The position numbers and the translations under genes were made by a program. A stretch of 17,304 bases of DNA. Origin: JBBKXP01 sp038323615. GTDB taxonomy: Bacteria > Pseudomonadota > Alphaproteobacteria > Rhodobacterales > Rhodobacteraceae. Below are positions 7,308 to 13,982 of the stretch, in pieces. The stretch lies in assembly GCA_038323615.1 (NCBI GenBank), contig JBBQHC010000065.1:1-17304 (forward strand), in the 5' to 3' direction. The notes below the pieces were generated by a model. The model was not told the DNA's origin. It saw only the letters and a program-made list of their open reading frames with translations, and ran no database searches. Within the stretch, counting starts at the first letter, position 1. Each line of letters starts with the position of its first letter.

Positions 7308-8009
7308 ATGAGATCTTCCAAGTCACGCTCGCGCGGCAACAAGAACCGCAGCAACGTCCGCCCGTCCGGTGGCAACATCATCAACCGGGTGTTCGACAGT
7401 TCCGGCCCGGACGGCAAGGTGCGCGGCACGCCGCAACAGATCATCGAGAAATACAACCAGCTGCACCGCGACGCGCAGCTGTCCAACGACCGGGTCAATG
7501 CCGAGAATTTCTCGCAGCATGCCGAACATTACACCCGGATACTGGCCGAGGCGCAGCGCGAGGTCGACAGGGCCCGCGACGATCAGGAAAGCCAGAACCG
7601 CGAACGTCAGGCCGAGCGTGACCGCGAGCGGAATGACCGCTTGAAGGCGCAAGAGGCGGCATCGAGCGATCCGGGGTCGGGCGATCAGCCGCAGGCGCGT
7701 GAGAACGCGGGCGGACGCGATCAGCGCGACCAGTCTGGCGGACGCGACCCGCAACATCAGCGCGATCAGTCAGGTGGGCGCGACCAGCGCGATCAATCTG
7801 GCGGACGCGATCAGCAACCGTCAACCGACTACGGCTATCACCCCAGCGACGACCAACCCGACAGCGGCCAGGATTCAGGATTGGTCGAAACCCCCGAGGC
7901 CAAGCCGCAAGAAGCCCAATCGCCCCAAGCTCCGGCCCGCAAACCCCGTGCTCCGCGCAAACCTCGTGTGCAGGCCGACAACGGCGGCCCGGCAGAAGCG
8001 GCGGAGTGA
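7308..8009 (+). CDS. DUF4167 domain-containing protein with Gly-Gly-Arg-Asp-Gln repeats
   Basis: The product is 233 residues and of unknown molecular function. Residues 1-19 are Arg/Lys/Ser-rich. Residues 22-95 are the conserved core (NIINRVFDSSGPDGKVRGT, then QIIEKYNQL and AENFSQHAEHYTR), which is strongly typical of alphaproteobacterial DUF4167 proteins encoded after prfA-prmC. A charged helical stretch rich in Arg, Glu and Asp follows (80-115). Residues 135-169 are a short tandem repeat of GGRDQRDQS. The C-terminus ends in a basic Pro-Arg tract (RKPRAPRKPR, 211-220). The low-complexity charged make-up suggests a disordered, possibly RNA-binding protein, but that is inference. The ATG at 7308 starts the conserved N-terminus; its Shine-Dalgarno is weak. 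The same frame is open much further upstream inside prmC, but that part is not coding here. Confidence 0.9.
   Translation: MRSSKSRSRGNKNRSNVRPSGGNIINRVFDSSGPDGKVRGTPQQIIEKYNQLHRDAQLSNDRVNAENFSQHAEHYTRILAEAQREVDRARDDQESQNRERQAERDRERNDRLKAQEAASSDPGSGDQPQARENAGGRDQRDQSGGRDPQHQRDQSGGRDQRDQSGGRDQQPSTDYGYHPSDDQPDSGQDSGLVETPEAKPQEAQSPQAPARKPRAPRKPRVQADNGGPAEAAE
7710..7814 (+). repeat. In-frame tandem repeat inside the DUF4167 gene
   Basis: Units start at 7710, 7737, 7773 and 7800. The peptide units are GGRDQRDQS, GGRDPQHQRDQS, GGRDQRDQS and a partial GGRDQ. The basic unit is 27 bases; the second carries a 9-base in-frame insertion. Synonymous changes between copies show that they have been under coding constraint for some time. 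Such repeats readily change copy number between strains. Confidence 0.85.
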
Positions 8010-8016
8010 TGGCAAT

Positions 8017-8040
8017 AAGGGCTACCGGTTCGGGAGCCTT
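8017..8040 (+). terminator. Possible terminator hairpin after the DUF4167 gene
   Basis: AAGG-CT (8017-8023, with G8021 bulged) can pair with AGCCTT (8035-8040), and an inner CCG/CGG pair closes a small loop. It starts 8 bases after the stop. The following sequence, CTGCTTTGGG, is only weakly T-rich, so termination strength is uncertain. The rest of the gap to 8249 holds no convincing gene. Confidence 0.4.
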
Positions 8041-8126
8041 CTGCTTTGGGTGATGCAGTCTGAAACCGAGTGATTGCTGGATACCGTGCATTTGGCATCC
8101 AAGGTCTCAGGCAGAATTCTTCGGGG

Positions 8127-8164
8127 GTTTTGCTGGCGATTACTCTTCGCCAGAGACTCAAAAC
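8127..8164. repeat. Long bulged hairpin in the convergent gap
   Basis: CTGGCGA (8133-8139) pairs perfectly with TCGCCAG (8147-8153) around a 7-base loop. The stem is extended by GTTTTG (8127-8132) with CAAAAC (8159-8164) across a 5-base bulge, 13 pairs in total. It lies between two converging genes and so could act on either transcript. On the minus strand TTTTG comes before the inner stem and on the plus strand CAAAA comes after it, so neither side is a clean intrinsic terminator. Confidence 0.45.
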
Positions 8165-8249
8165 CGCATCTTTTGGGACAACACTGCCGTTCAAAGATGA
8201 AAATCGATTTGCGGGCCTTGACGCACTACACCGTGGGTCGCGCAATACG

Positions 8250-9446
8250 TCACCCCCGAAACCGGGCATTCCAGACGGAAATGCGACTGTCGTCGCGATC
8301 TTCATACGCTTTGATCGCCGCCCCAATTGCCGTCGCGTCCGCCGGCGCGCGATCTTCACCAAGCTCGGTCAGTCGCATCGTATACCACGCCGTGATCTCG
8401 CCTTCGGGCGGCTCGGTGAACCTCGGAAAAACAGGGTCACTATTTCTGCCAGATTGCCATCCTTTCGGCAGCGCCGGGTCGAGAGCGAAGGCGCGGGCAA
8501 AGCCAGCCATATCGACGATGCCTCCGGCGACCGCATCCGCCGCCTGTTGCAAGGTCTTGAACCCACCGGTCAGCATCAGTGGCTTGCGAGTTAAAGGTCG
8601 GGCACGTTCTGCGAAGTTCATGAAATAGGGCCCTGCGCCTGCACTGTCCGAGGCGGATCGGGCACCGGGGAAATATGTTCCACCGCTGATGTCGATCAGG
8701 TCGATTTCGGTCTCATCCAGGGCCGCAACCACCAAGAGCGCATCGTTTTCATCAAAACCCCCTTCCAACTGATCCGTCGCGTTCAGCTTGATGGCGACCG
8801 GAAAACCGGGGCCGACTGCGCTCCGCACCTCGTCGACAACCTCTAGCAACAGGCGCATCCGGTTCGCTATGGACCCGCCATGATCGTCATCCCGTTTGTT
8901 GAACAAAGGCGACAGAAACTGGCTCAGCAAAAACCCGTGGGCTACGTGTATTTGGACGCCGCCGAACCCAAGCGCTTGGGCGAGGCGCGCCGTGCGGGCA
9001 AATTCGGACGGCAGTGCGCGCACCTCGTCCAAAGTCAGGGCGGCGCACGTCAAACCAGTGATGTCGAGCGCGCTGGGACCTTTCGGCGTGCTGATCGGGG
9101 GATGCGCCATCGCGCCAGCGTGACCCAGTTGCAGCCAAAGCTGGGCTCCATCGACCGCGCCCCTGCGGGCAAGGGTTTCAAACCGACCCAGATCGGAATC
9201 CGATGTCAGAACCAGATTTCCCGGCTTTTCTGCAAAGTTTGGATTGCCCTGCACCTCGCCGATAATCGACAAAGCCAACCCGCCTGTCGCCCAGCGTTCC
9301 TAAAGCCAAATTTGGGCATCCGTCGGATTCCCGCGCCCGTCACCCAAGGAATCCGACATCGCCGATTTAGCGATCCGGTTTTTCAAGACTGTCCCGCATG
9401 GCAGTTCAAGCGGTTGGAATAGGGCCGAGAATTTATGATCTTCCAT
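8250..9446 (-). pseudogene. Old Yellow Enzyme family NADH:flavin oxidoreductase, disrupted by an in-frame TAG
   Basis: Intact relatives are FMN-dependent (alpha/beta)8-barrel ene-reductases or NADH oxidases of about 370-410 residues. From the ATG at 9446 (AAGAAAG 7 bases upstream) the frame reads the family N-terminus, including LPCGTVLKNRIAKSAMSDS, then QIWL, then TAG at 9302-9300 (codon 49), then ERWATGGLALSIIGEV. The family usually reads R-L-Y-E-R-W here, so a Tyr codon appears to have become amber; the neighbouring Trp where Arg is expected may be a second change. Downstream, 349 codons stay open and carry QLGHAG, HVAHGFLLSQFLSP and DDDHGGS. Restart at a TTG (9278) would lack the first barrel strand and its FMN contacts. 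This could be a recent pseudogene or a sequencing error. The gene is less GC-rich than its neighbours. Confidence 0.85.
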
Positions 9447-9616
9447 ACGATGACTTTCTTAGTAGAAAGGCCTGCGTTGTCCGGCATTGCGATCATCCGA
9501 TCCCGACGCTGTGCGCGATGGCATGGAATCAAATTGGTCTTGGACCGACGCCAGATAAGCCAACGTTTCGCGGCATCATCGACCGTCAAAACCCTACGGA
9601 CCCGGATCTTTCCGCT
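9447..9616. other. Intergenic gap between the OYE gene and dadA
   Basis: This 170-base stretch lies after the dadA stop and before the OYE start on the same strand. It includes the likely OYE ribosome binding site (9454-9460). No gene resembling a known family and no strong terminator is seen; the OYE promoter, if any, should be here but I could not assign it. Confidence 0.5.
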
Positions 9617-10873
9617 TCAGTCGTACCGCGCCGCCGTCAGTCCATCCATGTCGATCTCGGGCGTTTTGCCCATCACCGCGTCGGCCACCGCACGGCCTGA
9701 TCCGCAGGCCATTGTCCAGCCCAGCGTGCCATGCCCGGTATTCAGAAACAGGTTGTCATAGCGCGACGCACCCAGAACCGGCGTCCCGTCGGGCGTCATC
9801 GGGCGCAGGCCGGTCCAGCCTTCGGCCTTTGTCACATCGCCGCCGCGCGGGAACAGATCGCTGATGACGTGGCGCACCGTGTCGGTCGCATGTGGCCCCA
9901 GCCGCCCGGAATAGCCCGCGATTTCCGCCGTGCCCGCGACCCGGATCCGGTCGCCCAGCCTTGTGATCGCGACCTTGTGGGTCTCGTCCATGATCGTGCT
10001 TTGCGGCGCCATGTCAGGGTCGGTCACGGGCAGCGTCACCGAATAGCCCTTGACCGGATAGACCGGCAATTTGATCCCGACGGGACGCAGGATCAGCGGT
10101 GCAAAGCTACCCATCGCGCAGACATAGCGGTCGGCGGTCTGTAGGCCTGCGGGTTCGGTGCGTACGCCGGTCACGGCACTGCCTTCGGTCATGATCTGGC
10201 GGATTGACTGGCCGTATTGGAACGTCACCCCCAGTTCGGCGCATTTATCGGCCAGCGCGACGGTGAACATCCGGCAATCACCGGTACGATCCGCGGTCAG
10301 GCGCAATCCGCCGACGAATTTCTGCCGCACCGCCGCCAGTGCGGGTTCGACGGCAATGCAGCCGTCGGGGTTAAGCAGCTCGAACGGCGAGTCGTATTCG
10401 GCAAGGATGGTCTGGTCGGCCTTGGACCCCTTCATCTGCTTTGCGGTGCGGAACAGTTGCAGCGTCCCCTGTTCGCGCCCGTCATATTCAATGCCGGTTT
10501 CGGCGATCAGGTCGGGCATCACGTCGCGGCTGTAGTTCGACACCCGCACCATTCGCCCCTTGTTCACCGCATAAGCAACCTCATTACAGTTGGCGATCAT
10601 CTGGAGCGACCATTTCCACATCGTCGGGCTGATCAACGGCCAGATGAACAGCGGGCGGCGTTTCATGAACAGCCATTTGACCGCCTTCCACGGGATGCCG
10701 GGGGCGGCCCAGGGCGAAGTCATGCCGTAGCTCAGTTCGCCCGCGTTGGCATAGCTGGTTTCGAGGCCAGGGCCGATCTGACGGTCGATCACCGTCACCT
10801 CGGCCCCCTGTTTGGTAAGGTAGTAGGCGGTGGTGACGCCGATCACGCCGGCCCCCATGACGATGACTTTCAT
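9617..10873 (-). CDS. dadA: D-amino acid dehydrogenase (FAD-dependent, DadA family)
   Basis: DadA oxidatively deaminates D-amino acids such as D-alanine to 2-oxo acids, passing electrons to the respiratory chain at the inner face of the cytoplasmic membrane. The product is 418 residues, slightly shorter than the 432 of E. coli. The N-terminus is an FAD-binding Rossmann fold: MKVIVMGAGVIG (dinucleotide loop at 7-12) with the acidic D30 in TVIDR. ETSYANAGELSYG and TSPWAAPGIPWKAVKW follow, typical of DadA. The C-terminus has GLRPMTPDGTPVLG and NTGHGTLGWTMACGSGR, the second FAD contact. Its ATG overlaps the rsmA stop (ATGA), and AAGGAAAAG precedes it, so it is probably translated from the lpt-surA-rsmA message. 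Substrate range within the D-amino-acid oxidase-like group is inferred. Confidence 0.92.
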   Translation of the reverse strand: MKVIVMGAGVIGVTTAYYLTKQGAEVTVIDRQIGPGLETSYANAGELSYGMTSPWAAPGIPWKAVKWLFMKRRPLFIWPLISPTMWKWSLQMIANCNEVAYAVNKGRMVRVSNYSRDVMPDLIAETGIEYDGREQGTLQLFRTAKQMKGSKADQTILAEYDSPFELLNPDGCIAVEPALAAVRQKFVGGLRLTADRTGDCRMFTVALADKCAELGVTFQYGQSIRQIMTEGSAVTGVRTEPAGLQTADRYVCAMGSFAPLILRPVGIKLPVYPVKGYSVTLPVTDPDMAPQSTIMDETHKVAITRLGDRIRVAGTAEIAGYSGRLGPHATDTVRHVISDLFPRGGDVTKAEGWTGLRPMTPDGTPVLGASRYDNLFLNTGHGTLGWTMACGSGRAVADAVMGKTPEIDMDGLTAARYD

Positions 10874-11718
10874 GGCTTTTCCTTTTCAAGTGAGCGGGCG
10901 AGGGCGCAAAAGCATTCAAGGCTGACCTGTTCGGCCCGTTCGGTCGGTGGGATGCCGACGGCGTTCAGGTGATCTTCGATATCTGGGACGACGCCTTTTA
11001 ACGCGGCCCGCAGCATCTTGCGTCGTTGGTTGAAACCCGCCGCCACCACCCGGTTCAGGATCGCCGGATTTGCCGGATACCGGGGCGTTGCCAGGGCGGT
11101 CAGATGCACCACTGCGCTGCTAACCTTGGGGGCGGGGGTGAACGCCTCGGGGGGCAGGTCCATGACGATTTTTGCATCGCAGCGCCATTGGGCGAGCAGA
11201 GCAAGCCGACCGTAAGCCTTGGTCCCCGGCTGCGCCACGATCCGCTGCGCCACCTCGCGTTGGAACATCAGGGTCAGGCTGATCCAGTACGGTGGCCAGT
11301 CTGGCGGGGTCAGCCAGCGCACCAGCAGTTCGGTGCCGACGTTGTAGGGCAGGTTGGCCGCGATCTTGATCGGCGGGGTCAGGTGGTCGAGCGGGTTCAC
11401 CGCCAGCGCGTCGCCTTCGATGGCCGAGAGCCGCCCCGGATAGGCGGCGGCGATCTCGGCCAAGGCGGCCATGCAGCGCGGGTCTTTTTCAATCGCCAGC
11501 ACCCGGCGCGCCCCTTCGGCCAGCAGCCCACGGGTCAGCCCGCCGGGACCGGGACCGATTTCAAGGATGTCATGGGTCGTCAGATCACCCGCCAGGCGGG
11601 CGATGCGGGCAGTCAGATTGAGGTCCAGCAGGAAGTTCTGACCAAGCGATTTTTTCGCCGCAAGGTCATGCGTGCGGATCACCTCGCGCAGCGGCGGCAG
11701 GTTATCGATTCCGCTCAT
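10870..11718 (-). CDS. rsmA: 16S rRNA (adenine1518-N6/adenine1519-N6)-dimethyltransferase
   Basis: RsmA (KsgA) dimethylates two adjacent adenines near the 3' end of 16S rRNA during small-subunit assembly. The product is 282 residues. Visible motifs are KKSLGQNFL (22-30), EIGPGPGGLT (53-62, SAM binding), AIEKDP (75-80), the catalytic NLPY (122-125) and the C-terminal AAGFNQRRKMLRAALK. The ATG at 11718 gives the usual short N-terminus (MSGIDNLPPLREVIR); an upstream in-frame start at 11760 would add unlike residues. It lies 49 bases after pdxA and overlaps dadA by 4 bases. Confidence 0.97.
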   Translation of the reverse strand: MSGIDNLPPLREVIRTHDLAAKKSLGQNFLLDLNLTARIARLAGDLTTHDILEIGPGPGGLTRGLLAEGARRVLAIEKDPRCMAALAEIAAAYPGRLSAIEGDALAVNPLDHLTPPIKIAANLPYNVGTELLVRWLTPPDWPPYWISLTLMFQREVAQRIVAQPGTKAYGRLALLAQWRCDAKIVMDLPPEAFTPAPKVSSAVVHLTALATPRYPANPAILNRVVAAGFNQRRKMLRAALKGVVPDIEDHLNAVGIPPTERAEQVSLECFCALARSLEKEKP

Positions 11719-11767
11719 AATTTCACTTTGCCATAACAACTCGCCCCGCAGGGTCCGCAACTGGCCA

Positions 11768-12727
11768 CTAGCGCGGTCCCCGCGACATCCGGTCGGCCAT
11801 CCGCAGTGCCGCGATCATCGAAGTCGGGTCGGCCTTGTCCTGCCCGGCGATGTCGAAGGCGGTGCCGTGATCGGGCGAGGTGCGCACGAACGGCAGGCCC
11901 AGCGTGACGTTCACCCCACCGGAAAAATCCAGCGTCTTGATCGGGATCAGCGCCTGATCGTGGTAGGCGCAGATCGCCACATCGTAAGTTGCACGCGCCC
12001 CGGCGTGGAACATAGTGTCGGCAGGCAGCGGGCCGCGTAAATCGAGCCCCTCGGCCCGCAGGGCGTCCAGCACCGGGATCATCATCTCAATCTCCTCGGT
12101 CCCCATCTTGCCGCCTTCGCCAGCGTGCGGGTTCAGGCCGGCGACGGCGATCCTGGGCCGGTCAATACCAAAATCGCGGCGCAGGGCGGCGTGGGTGATC
12201 AGGATCGTGTCGGTCAGCAGGCTGGCGGTCAGGGCGGCAGGGACCGCGGCCAGGGGCAGGTGGATCGTCGCCGGAACGACCCGCAACTGGTCGCAGGCCA
12301 ACATCATCACCACCCGGTCAACGGCAGCCAAGGCAGCCAGATATTCGGTATGGCCGGGGTAGGCGAACCCAGCCCCGTCCGACAACGCCTTTTTTTGGAT
12401 CGGCGCGGTGGTCAGGGCGCGGCATTGCCCTGCCGTAACCAATTCGACCCCGGTAGCGATGGCATCGATAACGCCTTGGGCGTGCCCCGGCACCGGCTGA
12501 CCGGGCGCGGCGGGGCCCATGAAATCCTGCACCAGTACGGGCAGCGCGATGGCCGCGATGCGGGCGGCTGTATCAGGCGTCGCAGCCTGCCACGGGGTGC
12601 CTGCGGGCAGGTGCAGCGGGTCGCCGATCCAGAGGACCGGCAGGCTGCCGCGCAACGCGTCCCACGCCTTGGCGGCGATTTCGGGGCCGATCCCGGCAGG
12701 TTCGCCGCAGCTGATGGCGATGGTCAT
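11768..12727 (-). CDS. pdxA: 4-hydroxythreonine-4-phosphate dehydrogenase
   Basis: PdxA oxidises 4-phospho-hydroxy-L-threonine with NAD(P)+ in DXP-dependent pyridoxal 5'-phosphate synthesis; its product is condensed by PdxJ. The protein is 319 residues. Motifs are GEPAGIGPE (8-16), TTAPIQKKAL (106-115), FAYPGHTEYL (121-130), GLNPHAGEGGKMG (197-209), ICAYHDQALIPIK (252-264) and NVTLGLPFVRTSPDHGTA (273-290). The divalent-metal histidines are H156, H201 and H256. The ATG at 12727 is 4 bases after the surA stop, with no clear Shine-Dalgarno, so translation is probably coupled to surA. An in-frame extension to 12841 lies inside surA and is not family-like. Confidence 0.97.
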   Translation of the reverse strand: MTIAISCGEPAGIGPEIAAKAWDALRGSLPVLWIGDPLHLPAGTPWQAATPDTAARIAAIALPVLVQDFMGPAAPGQPVPGHAQGVIDAIATGVELVTAGQCRALTTAPIQKKALSDGAGFAYPGHTEYLAALAAVDRVVMMLACDQLRVVPATIHLPLAAVPAALTASLLTDTILITHAALRRDFGIDRPRIAVAGLNPHAGEGGKMGTEEIEMMIPVLDALRAEGLDLRGPLPADTMFHAGARATYDVAICAYHDQALIPIKTLDFSGGVNVTLGLPFVRTSPDHGTAFDIAGQDKADPTSMIAALRMADRMSRGPR

Positions 12728-12731
12728 GGCG

Positions 12732-13952
12732 TCAGTTGTAGGTGATCGTCGCGGCGGCCTTGAGATCGGCCAGCAGGCCATCGGCAAACCCGGCGAGCCG
12801 CTGCGACCGCAACTGGTTCGCGATAGCCTCGCGGTCGACACCTTCGGCGGCGACAGGCACCCGTTTGCAGAGCATCAGAAACACCAGCGTCTGGCCATTG
12901 GCGCGGGTCAGGTTGGTCGAATATTCGCCGAGGTCGAGGCGGGCCAGTTCCATTGCCACATCGGTCGCGATCTGGGCCGGGGGCAGAGTGACACGTTCCA
13001 GCTGTTCAGGGGGCAGATTGCGGGCAACACCATAAAGGTCGTCGCAGCTGTCGACTTGCGCTGCCACCCGGGCGGCGGCGGTGCGTCCGGTTTCGGTCTG
13101 ACCGCCGGCCAGATAAAGCGCGGCATATTCGATTTCGGCAGACGCCGGGATCGCGGCGCGGACTTCGCGGGTACCGCGCATCTGGAACAAGGCGATGCCC
13201 CCCGTGATCTGGATCGGGGACGTCACCTGACCATTCCCAAGGCCGAGGATGACGGCCTGCAACTGCGGTGGATAATTGGTGATCGGCAGCCAGTCGAGCC
13301 GCCCGCCACTGGCCCGCGAGGGCAGCGCCGATACACGCCGCGCCTCGGCCTCGAACGCCGCGGTGCTGGTGAGTTGCGATATGCGCATGGCTGTTTCCAT
13401 CGCACGTGCGGCCTGCGGCGGCGGGGCGGCGATGATGATTTCGTTCAGCAACACCTCGATCGACCCGCCGGATCCACCGGCCTGACCGATGGCCTGGTCA
13501 ATTTCAGCCTCGGTCACTTCGACGCGGGCACCGTAGCGGCTGCGCATATAGTCGCGCCAGCTGACCCCGACCCGGACAAAATCGCGCAGCGCCGCCTGAT
13601 CTACGCCGTTCTGGTTCAGCACCGTGGTGAACTGATCAAGGTCGAGGTTGGCGCGGCCAGCGAATTCCTCCATCGCGGCTTGCAACCCTTCGTCGGTCAA
13701 AACGATCCCGACCCGTGCCAATTCTTGTTGTTTCAGACGATCATCGATCAGGCCGTCGCGGGCCTGTTTGGGCAGGTCGCCGGGGGTGCGGAACAGTTCC
13801 AGCAGCTTGATCCGCTGATCAACCTCGTAATTCGTGATGACCCGCCCGTCGATGCTGATTGCGGGTGAAAACTGGCCCTGCGCCGCAGCGCCCAGCGGCG
13901 GGGCGGCAAGGGCAAGGGCGAGCCAAAGGGTCAGGAAAAAGCGGTGGGTCAT
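12732..13952 (-). CDS. surA: SurA-like periplasmic chaperone / peptidylprolyl isomerase
   Basis: SurA escorts unfolded outer-membrane proteins, notably LptD, to the assembly machinery. The product is 406 residues. A signal peptide covers about residues 1-24 (ending GAAAQ). The SurA N-terminal chaperone region follows (about 28-150, starting ISIDGRVITNYEVDQRI). One recognisable parvulin domain spans about 165-262 (EVLLNEI, then RVSALPSRASGGRLDWL and ALFQMRG). A second region (about 270-365) looks like a degenerate parvulin. It contains C303 and C362, possibly paired. The start at 13952 has GAGG 6 bases upstream and gives the signal peptide. It lies 30 bases downstream of its expected client gene lptD. 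Sequence divergence from E. coli SurA is high, so the name rests on domains plus context. Confidence 0.88.
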   Translation of the reverse strand: MTHRFFLTLWLALALAAPPLGAAAQGQFSPAISIDGRVITNYEVDQRIKLLELFRTPGDLPKQARDGLIDDRLKQQELARVGIVLTDEGLQAAMEEFAGRANLDLDQFTTVLNQNGVDQAALRDFVRVGVSWRDYMRSRYGARVEVTEAEIDQAIGQAGGSGGSIEVLLNEIIIAAPPPQAARAMETAMRISQLTSTAAFEAEARRVSALPSRASGGRLDWLPITNYPPQLQAVILGLGNGQVTSPIQITGGIALFQMRGTREVRAAIPASAEIEYAALYLAGGQTETGRTAAARVAAQVDSCDDLYGVARNLPPEQLERVTLPPAQIATDVAMELARLDLGEYSTNLTRANGQTLVFLMLCKRVPVAAEGVDREAIANQLRSQRLAGFADGLLADLKAAATITYN

Positions 13953-13982
13953 GCGTGCCTCGTTCGTGTCATCGTCTTTTTG

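Noticed and set aside
8070..8628. Two overlapping plus-strand frames across the gap and the OYE 3' end
   Set aside because: No resemblance to a known family, and they run antisense to the recognisable OYE C-terminus.
9383..9589. 68-residue minus-strand frame between dadA and the OYE gene
   Set aside because: It is in a different phase from the OYE gene, overlaps its N-terminus, and has no recognised motif. I could not show it is a gene remnant.
12519..13868. Plus-strand open frame of about 450 codons opposite surA and pdxA
   Set aside because: Antisense shadow caused by high third-position GC; the minus-strand genes are intact and recognisable.
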